Below are positions 54,154-64,000 of a stretch of DNA of 64,000 nucleotides, piece by piece. Where the stretch lies: NCBI GenBank assembly GCA_001828935.1, contig MHZX01000110.1, positions 20,594 to 84,593 on the forward strand, in the 5' to 3' direction. Numbering within the stretch: the first letter of the stretch is position 1; the number at the start of each line of letters is the position of its first letter. The notes beneath the pieces were generated by a model that was not told the DNA's origin, did not search any database, and saw only the letters and a program-made list of their open reading frames with translations. The position numbers were made by a program, and so were the translations under genes. The stretch comes from Rhodocyclales bacterium RIFCSPLOWO2_02_FULL_63_24. GTDB taxonomy: Bacteria > Pseudomonadota > Gammaproteobacteria > Burkholderiales > Rhodocyclaceae.

Positions 54154-54909
54154 ATGAAAACGAAGTTTCAAAAGAGGCTGGCTGCGGATATCACGCCTGC
54201 CTCGTCGGCATTGAGCGGAGCAACTGTAACCAAATCGGCAGTCGTTCTGCTCTCCGGCGGCCTCGATTCCGCCACGGTTCTGGCCTTGGCGCGCGAACAG
54301 GGTTTTGCCTGCCACTGCCTGTCGCTCGACTACGGCCAGCGCCATGGCGCCGAACTGCTGGCGGCGGCACGGGTCGCCACGGCCTTGGGGGCGGCCGCGC
54401 ACCGCGTGCTGAAACTGGACCTTGGCCAGTTGGGCGGTTCCGCGCTGACCGACAGTTCGATCGCCGTGCCGACCGGTGGGGTGCAGCCCGGCATACCGGT
54501 TACCTATGTGCCGGCGCGCAACACCATCATGCTGGCCCTGGCCCTGGCCTGGGCCGAGGTGCTCGGGGCGCAGGACATTTTCGTCGGGGTCAATGCCGTG
54601 GATTATTCAGGTTATCCGGATTGCCGGCCGGAATTCATTCGCGCTTTCGAGGCGCTTGCCAATCTGGCAACCAAGGCGGCGGTAGAGGGAAGGCCGCTGC
54701 AAGTGCATGCGCCGCTGATCGAGATGAGCAAGGCGCAAATCATTGCCCAAGGCAGCCGGCTGGGTGTCGACTATGGGCTTACCGTGTCGTGCTACCAGGC
54801 CGACGAGACGGGACGGGCCTGCGGTCTGTGCGATTCCTGCCGCCTGCGCAGCCAAGGCTTTGCCGCCGCTGGCCTGGCGGACCCCACCGGCTACGCGCAC
54901 GGCAATTGA
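54154..54909 (+). CDS. queC: 7-cyano-7-deazaguanine synthase
   Basis: [40 protein letters not shown]...[20 protein letters not shown]. Confidence 0.97.
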   Translation: MKTKFQKRLAADITPASSALSGATVTKSAVVLLSGGLDSATVLALAREQGFACHCLSLDYGQRHGAELLAAARVATALGAAAHRVLKLDLGQLGGSALTDSSIAVPTGGVQPGIPVTYVPARNTIMLALALAWAEVLGAQDIFVGVNAVDYSGYPDCRPEFIRAFEALANLATKAAVEGRPLQVHAPLIEMSKAQIIAQGSRLGVDYGLTVSCYQADETGRACGLCDSCRLRSQGFAAAGLADPTGYAHGN

Positions 54910-55015
54910 TTGCCATTATTTAGGGTCAAAGAAGACTGATTCCCCGCTCCAGGCGGTATTTTAGAATGGCCGGCTGTACAAGGGTCCATCGACGGTCCTG
55001 GCTTGGGGGAGATTC

Positions 55016-56116
55016 ATGGAATTCACTATTCATCTTCAGATTCTGGGCATTGTTTTCGTCACCGGCATCATCATGGGCGCGGTGGCCAACAAGACCAACT
55101 TTTGCACCATGGGCGCCGTTTCGGACTGGGTGAACATGGGCGACACGGGGCGCCTGCGGGCCTGGTTGCTGGCCATTGCAGTGGCCACGCTGGGCGTGGC
55201 GGTGCTCGAGGCCGCGGGCAAGGTCGCTATCGGAACCAGCACTTTCCCGCCCTATCGCACGCCCAATCTGGCTTGGCTGCGTTATGTGCTGGGTGGCCTG
55301 ATGTTCGGCATCGGCATGACGCTGGCCTCGGGTTGCGGCAACAAGACGCTGGTGCGCATCGGCGGCGGCAACTTGAAATCCCTGGTGGTTCTGGCGATCG
55401 CCTCGGCCTGCGCCTATGCAATGCTGTGGACCAATTTCTACGATACGGCATTCGGCAGCTGGATGTCGGCGACCACCGTCAATCTGGCGAGTGCCGGCAA
55501 AGCCAGTCAGGCGTTGGGGGATCTGGTCGGCCTCGGCAATACGGCGTTCGGCGTGGCGCTGGCTGTGGCGCTGCTTGGGTTCGCCTTCTCCTCGCGCGAT
55601 TTCAGGGGCAGCTTCGACAACATCCTGGGCGGCGCGGTGATCGGCATCGCCGTCATCGTCGGCTGGTATGTCACCGGCAGTTCGATGGGCGTGGCCTGGA
55701 AGGAATTCGCCGACTTTGCCGACGTCAAGCCATTGCGGGTTGAAACCCAATCCTTCACCTTCATGAGTCCGATGGGCGACCTGGCGCGCTATGTGATGAG
55801 CCCGGCGGACACTTCGTTGATCAACTTCGGCATCATGGCGCTGGCCGGCGTGATCGTCGGCTCCTTGCTTTATGCATTGATAACCAGAAGTTTTCGCATC
55901 GAGTGGTTCGTCAGTCTCGGCGATTTCGCCAATCATGCAGTGGGCGCGGTGCTGATGGGCATTGGCGGCGTGTTGTCGATGGGGTGCACCATAGGGCAGG
56001 GGATTACCGGCGTTTCGACGCTGGCCTTGGGGTCGGTGCTGACGCTGATGGCGATCGTGGCGGGCGCCGCCGGCACGATGAAGTATCAGTACTGGCGGAT
56101 GATGCAGGAAGCCTGA
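55016..56116 (+). CDS. YeeE/YedE family (sulfur compound) membrane transporter
   Basis: VTGIIMGAVANKTNFCTMGAVSDWV...GMTLASGCGNKTLVRIGGGNLKSLVVL...LSMGCTIGQGITGVSTLALGS. Confidence 0.93.
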   Translation: MEFTIHLQILGIVFVTGIIMGAVANKTNFCTMGAVSDWVNMGDTGRLRAWLLAIAVATLGVAVLEAAGKVAIGTSTFPPYRTPNLAWLRYVLGGLMFGIGMTLASGCGNKTLVRIGGGNLKSLVVLAIASACAYAMLWTNFYDTAFGSWMSATTVNLASAGKASQALGDLVGLGNTAFGVALAVALLGFAFSSRDFRGSFDNILGGAVIGIAVIVGWYVTGSSMGVAWKEFADFADVKPLRVETQSFTFMSPMGDLARYVMSPADTSLINFGIMALAGVIVGSLLYALITRSFRIEWFVSLGDFANHAVGAVLMGIGGVLSMGCTIGQGITGVSTLALGSVLTLMAIVAGAAGTMKYQYWRMMQEA

Positions 56117-56176
56117 CCGGCAACAAGTGCACCGGACGGCAAGATGGCCGGCCGGAAAAGACGCGATAAATCCTAT

Positions 56177-56206
56177 TTGACAGGGGCTTTCGCGATTGGT
56201 TAGAAT
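56177..56206 (+). promoter_or_regulatory. Sigma70-type promoter upstream of rplM-rpsI
   Basis: TTGACA (56177-56182) - 18 bp - TAGAAT (56201-56206). Confidence 0.7.
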
Positions 56207-56289
56207 GCTCGGCTTTCCGAGAAGCGCATGGGCGGATTTCATCCCTTGCTGCGCGGGCCGGGTTATCGAAGCAAGCAAGGAATACGAGA

Positions 56290-56718
56290 ATGAAAACATT
56301 TTCCGCCAAGCCGCATGAGGTCCAGCACGACTGGTTTGTCGTCGATGCCACGGACAAGGTGCTCGGCCGCCTGGCTACAGAGATTGCCCGCCGCCTGCGG
56401 GGCAAGCACAAGCCGATCTTCACGCCGCACGTTGACACCGGCGACTACATCGTCGTGGTGAATGTCGAAAAGCTGCGCGTTACCGGCAACAAGGCCCAGG
56501 ACAAGAAATACTATAGCCACACCGGCTATCCGGGCGGCATCAATGAAACCAACTTCACCAAGCTGCAGCAGCGTTTCCCCGGTCGCATCCTGGAGAAGGC
56601 CGTCAAGGGCATGCTGCCAAAGGGCCCGCTGGGCTATGCGATGCTGAAGAAGATGAAGTGCTACGCCGGCACCGCCCACCCGCATACCGCTCAGCAGCCG
56701 AAGACGCTGGAAATCTAA
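56290..56718 (+). CDS. rplM: 50S ribosomal protein L13
   Basis: [41 protein letters not shown]. Confidence 0.99.
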   Translation: MKTFSAKPHEVQHDWFVVDATDKVLGRLATEIARRLRGKHKPIFTPHVDTGDYIVVVNVEKLRVTGNKAQDKKYYSHTGYPGGINETNFTKLQQRFPGRILEKAVKGMLPKGPLGYAMLKKMKCYAGTAHPHTAQQPKTLEI

Positions 56719-56727
56719 GGAGTTCTC

Positions 56728-57120
56728 ATGGCAGTCACCCAATATTATGGTACCGGTCGGCGCAAGACCGCCATTGCCCGCGTGTTCCTGCGCAGCGGCA
56801 GTGGCAAGTTCGTGGTCAACGACAAGCCGGTCGACGAGTTTTTTTCGCGCGAAACCGGCCGCATGGTCGTGCGCCAGCCGCTTGAACTGACCCAGCACAC
56901 CAATACCTTTGACATTCTTGTGAATGTCGAAGGTGGCGGCGAGTCTGGCCAGGCAGGTGCTGTGCGTCATGGAATTACCCGCGCCCTGATCGAATACGAT
57001 GCGACGCTGAAACCCGCCCTGTCCGGTGCCGGTTTCGTTACGCGCGATGCGCGCGAGGTCGAGCGCAAGAAGGTCGGCTTCCGCAAGGCACGTCGCCGCA
57101 AGCAGTTCTCGAAGCGGTAA
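56728..57120 (+). CDS. rpsI: 30S ribosomal protein S9
   Basis: [26 protein letters not shown]...[18 protein letters not shown]. Confidence 0.99.
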   Translation: MAVTQYYGTGRRKTAIARVFLRSGSGKFVVNDKPVDEFFSRETGRMVVRQPLELTQHTNTFDILVNVEGGGESGQAGAVRHGITRALIEYDATLKPALSGAGFVTRDAREVERKKVGFRKARRRKQFSKR

Positions 57121-57146
57121 TCTTCAGCGCTTGTACCGCTGTTGTG

Positions 57147-57173
57147 AAAAAGCCGCCCTCGGGCGGCTTTTTA
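57147..57173 (+). terminator. Rho-independent terminator after rpsI
   Basis: aaaaAGCCGCC-CTC-GGGCGGCTttttA; GC stem and T-tract. Confidence 0.9.
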
Positions 57174-57175
57174 GT

Positions 57176-57210
57176 TATGTCCCCGTCCCAAAGGGCGGGG
57201 ACGGTATCCC
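57176..57210 (+). repeat. Family-C repeat copy 2
   Basis: TATGTCCCCGTCCCAAAGGGCGGGGACGGTATCCC, hairpin-forming; a further TATGTCCCC follows at ~57215. Confidence 0.5.
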
Positions 57211-57325
57211 AGCGATATGTCCCCGCTAAGCTTTCTCGAAATGCCGCCGGAAGCCTCTGTCGGTACTCCATTTCGTTCCATTTGATTACGGGTTACCATC
57301 AACCCTTCGCAGCAAGGAGCTAGGT

Positions 57326-58363
57326 ATGATCAGGGCAGGAATCGTCGGCGGGACTGGCTACACCGGGGTGGAACTGCTGCGCTTGTTGGCAAGGCATCCC
57401 AAGGTTGAACTGGCGGCCATCACTTCCCGCGGCGAGGCCGGGACGGCGGTCGCCGATATGTTTCCCAGCCTTCGCGGTTCGGTAGGACTCAAGTTCAGCG
57501 ATCCGAAGGAGGCGCCGCTGAACGGGTGCGATGTGGTCTTCTTCGCCACTCCCAATGGCATCGCCATGCAGCAGGCGCCAGCCCTGCTGGACGCAGGCGT
57601 GAAAGTAATCGATCTGGCGGCCGATTTCCGCATCCAGAACGTAGCGCTCTGGGAGCAATGGTATGGCATGAGCCACGCCAGCCCGGCGCTGGTCGCCGAG
57701 GCGGTATATGGCTTGCCTGAGGTCAATCGCGAACAGATCTGCGGCGCCCGCCTGGTGGCCAACCCGGGTTGCTACCCGACGGCGACGCAACTTGGTTTCC
57801 TGCCGCTGGTGGAAGCCGGCTGTGTCGATTTGGAGCACTTGATCGCGGATGCCAAGTCGGGTGTATCTGGCGCCGGCCGCAAGGCGGAGACCCATATCCT
57901 GTTTTCCGAAGCGTCGGACAATTTCAAGGCCTACGGGGTTCCGGGTCATCGGCACCTGCCTGAAATTCGTCAAGGGCTGGCGCGCGCGGCTGGTCGCGAG
58001 GCAAGGCAGGTCGGCCTGACCTTCGTGCCGCACCTGACGCCAATGATTCGCGGCATCCATGCGACGCTCTATGCTCGCGTTACTCGTGAAGAGGATTTTC
58101 AGGCCTTGTTCGAGCAGCGCTACGCTAACGAACCATTTGTTGATGTGCTGCCGCCAAAATCGCATCCCGAAACACGGTCGGTGCGCGCTGCCAATATGTG
58201 CCGGATAGCGCTGCATCGGCCGCAAGGCGGCGATACGCTGGTGGTTCTCTCGGTGATCGACAACTTGGTCAAGGGAGCTGCTGGGCAGGCAGTGCAGAAC
58301 ATGAACATTATGTTTGGTCTGGATGAATGTTCGGGTCTTTCGCAAGTTCCCGTCTTGCCTTGA
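57326..58363 (+). CDS. argC: N-acetyl-gamma-glutamyl-phosphate reductase
   Basis: [35 protein letters not shown]...[14 protein letters not shown]. Confidence 0.98.
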   Translation: MIRAGIVGGTGYTGVELLRLLARHPKVELAAITSRGEAGTAVADMFPSLRGSVGLKFSDPKEAPLNGCDVVFFATPNGIAMQQAPALLDAGVKVIDLAADFRIQNVALWEQWYGMSHASPALVAEAVYGLPEVNREQICGARLVANPGCYPTATQLGFLPLVEAGCVDLEHLIADAKSGVSGAGRKAETHILFSEASDNFKAYGVPGHRHLPEIRQGLARAAGREARQVGLTFVPHLTPMIRGIHATLYARVTREEDFQALFEQRYANEPFVDVLPPKSHPETRSVRAANMCRIALHRPQGGDTLVVLSVIDNLVKGAAGQAVQNMNIMFGLDECSGLSQVPVLP

Positions 58364-59094
58364 CGCTGCGGCGGCTGCGTAGCCGCTTCGGTATCTCGGC
58401 CCCTCGCGTCGCGATACGAACGCATGTGCCTTGGTACTGGCGGGCGCTGTCTGTCGTACTTCTCTCTGGCGCGTCACTGGCATTGGCGGGCTGGATCTAT
58501 GACGCCGGGCAGCGTTTTGCCGGGTTTCATCAGGGCGCGAGCGAGCATGAAATCGCCGAAATGCGCGAGCGCATTATCCAGTTGGAAGCTGACTTGGAAA
58601 GTACCCGCAAGGTGGCGAACGCCAGCGAGAGTCGCCTGCGCATCGAAAGTACCTCGCAAGAGCAGCTTTCGCTGCAGATCCGGACGCTGGAAGAGGAAAA
58701 CACCCGACTCAAGTCGGATCTGGCGACATTCGAAAGCTTGGCAGGGGGGCAGGTTGGGAATTCCGGCCTCGCGATCAGTCGCCTGCAGATTCTTCCCGGT
58801 GGTGGCGGGCAATATCGCTATCGCCTCCTGCTGGCGCAGACGGGCGACAAGAAAGATAAGGAATTCAATGGGATGATTCAGTTGATCGCCACTGTGCAGC
58901 GAGGCAAGGAGACTGCTATGATTCAGTTTCCCGCTACCGGGGATCCTGCGACCAGTCAGTATCAGGTCAATTTTCGTTACTTCCGGCGCCTGGAAGGCAT
59001 GTTCAAGGTGGCTGCCGAGGCGCGAGTCCAGCGTGTCGAGGCGCGCCTGATTCAGGATGGCGTGGTCAAGGCCAGTCAGAGCGTGGCGCTTTGA
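58327..59094 (+). CDS. DUF6776-like membrane-anchored coiled-coil protein
   Basis: TM helix then coiled coil [34 protein letters not shown]; overlaps argC 3' end. Confidence 0.75.
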   Translation: MFGSFASSRLALTLRRLRSRFGISAPRVAIRTHVPWYWRALSVVLLSGASLALAGWIYDAGQRFAGFHQGASEHEIAEMRERIIQLEADLESTRKVANASESRLRIESTSQEQLSLQIRTLEEENTRLKSDLATFESLAGGQVGNSGLAISRLQILPGGGGQYRYRLLLAQTGDKKDKEFNGMIQLIATVQRGKETAMIQFPATGDPATSQYQVNFRYFRRLEGMFKVAAEARVQRVEARLIQDGVVKASQSVAL

Positions 59095-59146
59095 GCGGGA
59101 AGGCGTCGTGCCGGGAGTGCAGTTTGAGTGAGCGGCTAAGCGAGTT

Positions 59147-59175
59147 TATGTCCCTGCCTGAGCCCGGACGGTATG
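59147..59175 (+). repeat. Family-C repeat copy 3
   Basis: TATGTCCCTGCCTGAGCCCGGACGGTATG. Confidence 0.4.
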
Positions 59176-59235
59176 TGTGGCTGAGTTTGGTACCGCGTGC
59201 TGTAGCCGAAACTTATCGATGAGGAGATTCCAGTA

Positions 59236-59637
59236 ATGTTTGGCAAGAAAACCAACAAGCCGCAAGGGCGCATCGACAGTTTGATTGGCGCCGGTACTTC
59301 GCTGGCCGGCGATGTGACTTTTACGGGTGGCCTGCGCGTCGACGGTGAAATCAAGGGCAATGTCCGTGGCGTTGACGGACAACCGGCGACGCTGGTGATT
59401 AGCGAACATGCGCGGATTGAGGGAGAGATCTCTGTTTCTCATCTGGTGATCAACGGCACCGTGATCGGGCCGGTGCATTCCAGTGATTTCCTGGAACTTC
59501 AGACGCGCGCCCGGGTCACCGGAGATGTGGAATACAGCACAATCGAGATGCATCTTGGGGCTGTCGTGCAAGGCCGCTTGGTGCATCAGGGGTTGCCAGC
59601 GAAGGCAGTTGAGTTGAAACTTGCCGCCAGCAATTGA
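59236..59637 (+). CDS. Bactofilin (polymer-forming cytoskeletal protein)
   Basis: SLIGAGTSLAGDVTFTGGLRVDGEIKGNVRG...LVISEHARIEGEISVSHLVINGTVIGPVHSSDFLELQTRARVTGDVEYSTIEMHLGAVVQGRL. Confidence 0.95.
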   Translation: MFGKKTNKPQGRIDSLIGAGTSLAGDVTFTGGLRVDGEIKGNVRGVDGQPATLVISEHARIEGEISVSHLVINGTVIGPVHSSDFLELQTRARVTGDVEYSTIEMHLGAVVQGRLVHQGLPAKAVELKLAASN

Positions 59638-59712
59638 CCTTCTGCACTATTGAAACCATAATTTTTGGACATATCTAAATCTTTGTTGCGGAACACCCCA
59701 CAGGAGAACAAC

Positions 59713-60063
59713 ATGAATGCACCCACCGAAATGCCGGCACCACTCAATTTCACCGACAATGCGGCGACCAAGGTAAAGGAACTCATCGCCGAAGAAGGCA
59801 ACCCCGAGTTGAAACTCAGGGTATTTGTGACTGGCGGCGGTTGCTCGGGCTTCCAGTATGGCTTCACTTTCGATGAAGTGACCAACGAAGACGACACGGT
59901 GATGGAAAAGAACGGCGTGTCGTTGTTGATCGACCCGATGAGCTATCAATATCTGGTTGGCGCCGAGATCGATTACTCCGAGGGCTTGGAGGGTTCGCAG
60001 TTCGTAATCAAGAATCCGAACGCGACGAGTACTTGCGGTTGCGGATCGTCGTTTTCGGCCTGA
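59713..60063 (+). CDS. erpA: Iron-sulfur cluster insertion protein ErpA
   Basis: [23 protein letters not shown]...[14 protein letters not shown]. Confidence 0.97.
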   Translation: MNAPTEMPAPLNFTDNAATKVKELIAEEGNPELKLRVFVTGGGCSGFQYGFTFDEVTNEDDTVMEKNGVSLLIDPMSYQYLVGAEIDYSEGLEGSQFVIKNPNATSTCGCGSSFSA

Positions 60064-60120
60064 TTCGATTGCGGTAAAGATTATCAAGAAGGCGCGGGTT
60101 CCTGGCCCGCGCCTTCTTGT

Positions 60121-61224
60121 TTAGCGCGGGTAGATTGCGCCGAGAATTCGCGGGCCGCCGGCTCCCGTCACTTCGGCAAGATTTCCTGTTTCGCCGCGCA
60201 GGGTGCGCCAAGCCAGCCAGGCAAAGGCTACCGCTTCGACCCAGTCCGCCGGTTGCCCCAGAGAGTCGGTGCTGGCGACACGGCAATCCGGCAGAAGCTG
60301 TTGCAGGCGAGCCATGAGCGCTTGATTGTGCGCCCCGCCGCCGCAGACGAAAAGCTCCTGTGATTGTTCACACCAGCGCCGGAGCGCGTCGGTTGCCGAC
60401 ACGGCACTGAGTTCGAGCAGGGTTGCCTGCACATCCTCCGGCCGCTCCCTGCCTGCCAAGCGATGTTCCAGCCACGCAATGCTGAATTCATCGCGGCCGC
60501 AGCTCTTGGGCGGATTGGTATTGAAGAAAGCATCGGCGAGCAGCTTGTCCAGTAGTTCCGGGAGAATTTGGCCCTCGCGGGCCCAGCGTCCGGCTTCGTC
60601 GTAGCGCAGCCCTTTGTGGCGCTCGATCCAGGCGTCCATCAACAGGTTGCCGGGACCGCAATCGAATCCCCGTACCGCGTGTCCGGGATTGAGGTCCGTC
60701 AGGTTGGCGATACCGCCTATGTTCAGTATCACCCTATGCCGCTCGGGATCACCAAAGACTGCCGCATGAAAAGCCGGCACCAGAGGCGCGCCCTGACCGC
60801 CGGCGGCGATGTCGCGGCTGCGAAAGTCCGCCACGACCGCGATTCCGGCAAGTTCCGCCAGCAGAGCCGGATTGTTGAGCTGCACGCTATAGCCGGCTGC
60901 AGGCTGGTGGCGGATGGTTTGCCCGTGACAGCCGATGGCCGCGATTTGCGTCGCCTCCAGGCCCGCCTTGGCGATCACCTGGCGCACGGCTTCTGCATAG
61001 CAGCGCGCCAACTCGTTGGCGAACAACGCCGCGGAGCGAATTTCGTCGTATTGCGGGGTCTGCAGTTGCAGGGCTTGCTGCCGAATCGCGTCCGAATACG
61101 GCTGCCAGAATGTTGCGAGCATGCGCGGATGTCGGTCGGCAAAGTCGACCAGAACAGCATCGACGCCATCAAGACTGGTCCCGGACATGAGCCCCACAAC
61201 CAGTGGTGGCACTGCCGACGACAT
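60121..61224 (-). CDS. anmK: Anhydro-N-acetylmuramic acid kinase
   Basis: VGLMSGTSLDGVDAVLVDFAD...GCHGQTIRHQP...ILNIGGIANLT. Confidence 0.97.
   Translation of the reverse strand: MSSAVPPLVVGLMSGTSLDGVDAVLVDFADRHPRMLATFWQPYSDAIRQQALQLQTPQYDEIRSAALFANELARCYAEAVRQVIAKAGLEATQIAAIGCHGQTIRHQPAAGYSVQLNNPALLAELAGIAVVADFRSRDIAAGGQGAPLVPAFHAAVFGDPERHRVILNIGGIANLTDLNPGHAVRGFDCGPGNLLMDAWIERHKGLRYDEAGRWAREGQILPELLDKLLADAFFNTNPPKSCGRDEFSIAWLEHRLAGRERPEDVQATLLELSAVSATDALRRWCEQSQELFVCGGGAHNQALMARLQQLLPDCRVASTDSLGQPADWVEAVAFAWLAWRTLRGETGNLAEVTGAGGPRILGAIYPR
60259..60285 (+). repeat. Family-A repeat copy (within anmK, antisense to the gene)
   Basis: CAGAGAGTCGGTGCTGGCGACACGGCA. Confidence 0.5.
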
Positions 61225-61225
61225 G

Positions 61226-62566
61226 TCAATCGCCTTGGGCGAGGTTGAATCCGCGAATCAGATCAAGGCGAGCGAGATGAGGCTCGGTGCGAGCCCGGAA
61301 CAGGCCAAGCTGTTGGGGCAGCAATGGCGGCGCGCTCGGCAAGGCCATCGCCAGGGGATTCTGGTGCACGTCGCTGACGCGGAACTCATAGTGCAAGTGT
61401 GGGCCGCTGGCCAGTCCCGTGGCGCCGACAAAGCCGATCACATCGCCTTGAGTGACGCGATTACCTTTGCGCAGGCCAGGGGCAAAGCCCGACAGATGGC
61501 CGTAGAGGGTGGTGTAGCGACTTTGGTGGCGAAGGACGACCACTTTGCCATAGCCGCCTTTCACACCGACATATTCGACCACTCCGTTGCCCGTAGCCTT
61601 GACACGGGTGCCCACCGGGGCGCCGTAGTCGATGCCCTTGTGTGCCCTCCATTTCTGCAAGACGGGATGAAAGCGCGCAGACGTGAAACCGGAGGTGATG
61701 CGTGAAAATTCCAATGGCGAACGCAGAAAGGCCTTGCGAATATTTTTGCCGTCGGTCGTGTAATAGCCGCTGCTGTTTTCGCCCCCGGCAGGATCGGCGA
61801 ACCATGCCGCGCGGTAGGTCTTGCCACTGTTGGCGAACTCGGCAGCGAGTATGCGGCCGCTACGTACGGCACGACCCAGATAATTGACGGATTCGTAGAT
61901 GACTGCAAACCGATCGCCTTTGCGCAAGTCGCGATGGAAATCGATGTCGCCGCTGAAAATGTCCGCCAGTTGTGTCGCGATCGAGTCCGGAATTCCTGCC
62001 GCATCGGAAGCGCCGAACAAGGAATAACGGATCTCTGCGGATTTCATGACCACTTGGGTTTCCAGTGGCAGGGGTTGCTCCGAGGCCGAAAATCCGTCGC
62101 CCCGGCGTTCAACCAGCAATGCCTGGTCCTTGTTGCCATTGAGCGGGAAGACCAGAGTCTGCAGTTCGCCCTGGGGCCCTGTCCGTGCCGTCAGGTTCTT
62201 GCCCGGGCTGAGTTGGCGGAACAGGCTTTGAGTCGTAGTGTTCGCCTTCAGAAAGCCAACGGCCGCAGGATCGTCTACGCCGAGTCGTTGCAGCAACTCC
62301 ATTACGGTGTCGCCACGCTGCACGCGCTCCTCGCGCAGGAAACTTTGACCGTCGTCATCCACGGCTTTCAGCGCGGGCAGCGCAAGCTGTTCGACCACCT
62401 GTCGCTGGGGGATGTCTGCTAAACGGGTTTCGGCCGCGGTGCCAAAGGCCGCGACCATGCTGAAAAGCGAAACGCCAACCACGCCCGCACCGGCCCAGAA
62501 AGGCCCCGGTCGTTCGGATCGGTAGTTACGGAGTTGCGCTAAAATCCCGCTCTTGTTTTTTTGCAA
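61226..62566 (-). CDS. M23 family peptidoglycan metalloendopeptidase
   Basis: SGFTSARFHPVLQKWRAHKGIDYGAPVGTRVKATGNGVVEYVG...YGHLSGF...ASGPHLHYEFRV. Confidence 0.96.
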   Translation of the reverse strand: MQKNKSGILAQLRNYRSERPGPFWAGAGVVGVSLFSMVAAFGTAAETRLADIPQRQVVEQLALPALKAVDDDGQSFLREERVQRGDTVMELLQRLGVDDPAAVGFLKANTTTQSLFRQLSPGKNLTARTGPQGELQTLVFPLNGNKDQALLVERRGDGFSASEQPLPLETQVVMKSAEIRYSLFGASDAAGIPDSIATQLADIFSGDIDFHRDLRKGDRFAVIYESVNYLGRAVRSGRILAAEFANSGKTYRAAWFADPAGGENSSGYYTTDGKNIRKAFLRSPLEFSRITSGFTSARFHPVLQKWRAHKGIDYGAPVGTRVKATGNGVVEYVGVKGGYGKVVVLRHQSRYTTLYGHLSGFAPGLRKGNRVTQGDVIGFVGATGLASGPHLHYEFRVSDVHQNPLAMALPSAPPLLPQQLGLFRARTEPHLARLDLIRGFNLAQGD

Positions 62567-62642
62567 TTGAATGGGCGGACCGGCTTAATTAGTCTGGCGA
62601 GTGTAGCAAAAATCCCCTTTGCGTCAAACCGGGTTAATCATC

Positions 62643-63830
62643 ATGGTCGATATCGACTCCCAACTGGCATTGATCAAACGCGGCGCCGACGAGCTGCTGA
62701 TCGAGTCCGAACTCTTGGAAAAACTGAAGTCCGGCCGTCCCTTGCGCATCAAGGCGGGCTTCGATCCGACGGCTCCGGACCTCCATCTCGGGCATACGGT
62801 GCTGATCAACAAGTTACGGCACTTTCAGGATCTCGGTCATCATGTGATGTTCCTGATCGGCGACTTCACCGGCATGATCGGCGATCCGAGCGGCAAGAAT
62901 GCGACTCGCCCGCCGCTGTCCCGCGAGCAGATACTGGAAAATGCCGATACCTACCGCGAGCAGGTGTTCAAGATCCTTGATCCACAGAAGACCGAAGTCT
63001 GTTTCAACTCGACCTGGTTCGAGCCATTGGGTGCGGCAGGCATGATCAAGCTTGCTGCCCGGCACACAGTGGCGCGCATGTTGGAACGAGACGATTTCTC
63101 TAAGCGTTATACCGGCGGCCAGCCCATAGCCATCCACGAATTTCTCTACCCGCTGTGCCAGGGATACGATTCGGTGGCGATGAAGGCGGATGTCGAACTG
63201 GGCGGCACCGACCAGAAGTTCAATCTGCTGGTCGGACGCGAACTACAGAAGCACTACGGTCAGGCACCGCAGTGTGTGCTGATGATGCCGCTGTTGGAGG
63301 GGCTGGACGGCGTCAACAAGATGTCGAAATCCCTCGGCAACTACATTGGCATTGCTGAGTCGCCTACCGAAATCTTCGGCAAGCTGATGTCGATATCGGA
63401 TGAGTTGATGTGGCGCTACTACGAACTGCTGTCATTTCGAGGCAATGACGAGATTGCCTGCTTCAAGCGCGAAGTTACCGAAGGGCGCAATCCGCGCGAC
63501 GTAAAGGTGTTGCTGGGACAGGAGATCGTTGCCCGTTTTCATTCGCCAAAAGATGCTGAGGCTGCGCTGGCGGAGTTCGAGGCCCGTTTTCAGCGTGGCG
63601 TACTTCCCGAGGATATGCCTGAGATCAAAGTCGCAGCAGGCTCGCTGGCCCAGGTGCTGAAGGCCGCGGGGCTGACCGCGAGCACATCTGACGCCTTGCG
63701 CATGATTGACGGTGGCGGCGTGCGAATCAACGGCGAGAAAGTCGGCGATCGCAGTGCGGCGCTGGGTGTCGGCGAGTGTGTCGTGCTGCAGGTAGGCAAA
63801 CGGAAATTTGCGCGCGTGACCCTCCTGTAG
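62643..63830 (+). CDS. tyrS: Tyrosyl-tRNA synthetase
   Basis: [50 protein letters not shown]...[13 protein letters not shown]4-like C-terminus. Confidence 0.98.
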   Translation: MVDIDSQLALIKRGADELLIESELLEKLKSGRPLRIKAGFDPTAPDLHLGHTVLINKLRHFQDLGHHVMFLIGDFTGMIGDPSGKNATRPPLSREQILENADTYREQVFKILDPQKTEVCFNSTWFEPLGAAGMIKLAARHTVARMLERDDFSKRYTGGQPIAIHEFLYPLCQGYDSVAMKADVELGGTDQKFNLLVGRELQKHYGQAPQCVLMMPLLEGLDGVNKMSKSLGNYIGIAESPTEIFGKLMSISDELMWRYYELLSFRGNDEIACFKREVTEGRNPRDVKVLLGQEIVARFHSPKDAEAALAEFEARFQRGVLPEDMPEIKVAAGSLAQVLKAAGLTASTSDALRMIDGGGVRINGEKVGDRSAALGVGECVVLQVGKRKFARVTLL

Positions 63831-63859
63831 GGTGGATTGAAATTTTTTCGTTGAAGTTG

Positions 63860-63887
63860 TTGACCAACGAAAATCGATCCGTATAAT
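63860..63887 (+). promoter_or_regulatory. Strong sigma70 promoter, probably of an rRNA operon starting beyond the window
   Basis: TTGACC-N16-TATAAT, then boxA-like GTTCTTTAAAAA (63926-63937) and a leader AACAACCGATAGGTGTAGGTGCTTG resembling betaproteobacterial 16S leaders. Confidence 0.75.
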
Positions 63888-64000
63888 GCGCCCCTCTTCG
63901 CTGCCGACTGTAACAAAGCAGCAACGTTCTTTAAAAACCAAACAACCGATAGGTGTAGGTGCTTGCTGTGCTGGCGGTGGTGGTGGGTGGACGTTCCGAG

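Noticed and set aside
63734-63764. GAAAGTCGGCGATCGCAGTGCGGCG in tyrS
   Set aside because: Encodes the normal TyrS S4-domain segment [12 protein letters not shown]; the middle does not match family A.

Overview
The window is a GC-rich, gene-dense stretch of chromosome whose gene content resembles Betaproteobacteria (Rhodocyclales-like; taxonomy is inferred from gene content only). It runs from the 3' end of glgB to the promoter/leader of an rRNA operon. Most of it is housekeeping: glk, thyA, mog, metY, fliW, recG, ubiC/A/D, glyQS, lnt-corC-ybeY-phoH, miaB, queC, rplM-rpsI, argC, erpA, anmK, tyrS. The central block (~20.3-34.0 kb) is a urea supercluster (urtABCDE + ureD/A/B/C/E/F/G). A -24/-12 (sigma54) promoter and an NtrC-like site precede urtA. 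An AAA-ATPase/DUF234-type gene interrupts the cluster between ureD and ureA, and an alpha/beta hydrolase gene sits between ureA and ureB. The most unusual observations are: (1) several families of short dispersed, partly palindromic repeats, some lying in frame inside conserved genes (recG, ureF, a YgjP-like paralogue), including an exact 18-mer found in three unrelated genes, a two-copy family with covarying stem bases, and a two-copy family with identical spacing; (2) one secreted ORF that fuses a caspase-like peptidase to a Bug/TctC-type solute-binding domain; (3) a tandem YgjP-like pair in which one copy has lost its HExxH metal site; (4) a 38-bp-arm inverted repeat between urtB and urtC; (5) an AT-richer islet encoding a solitary FRG-domain protein; (6) a frameshifted hydrolase remnant. 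No CRISPR array, tRNA gene, prophage or transposase gene was recognised.
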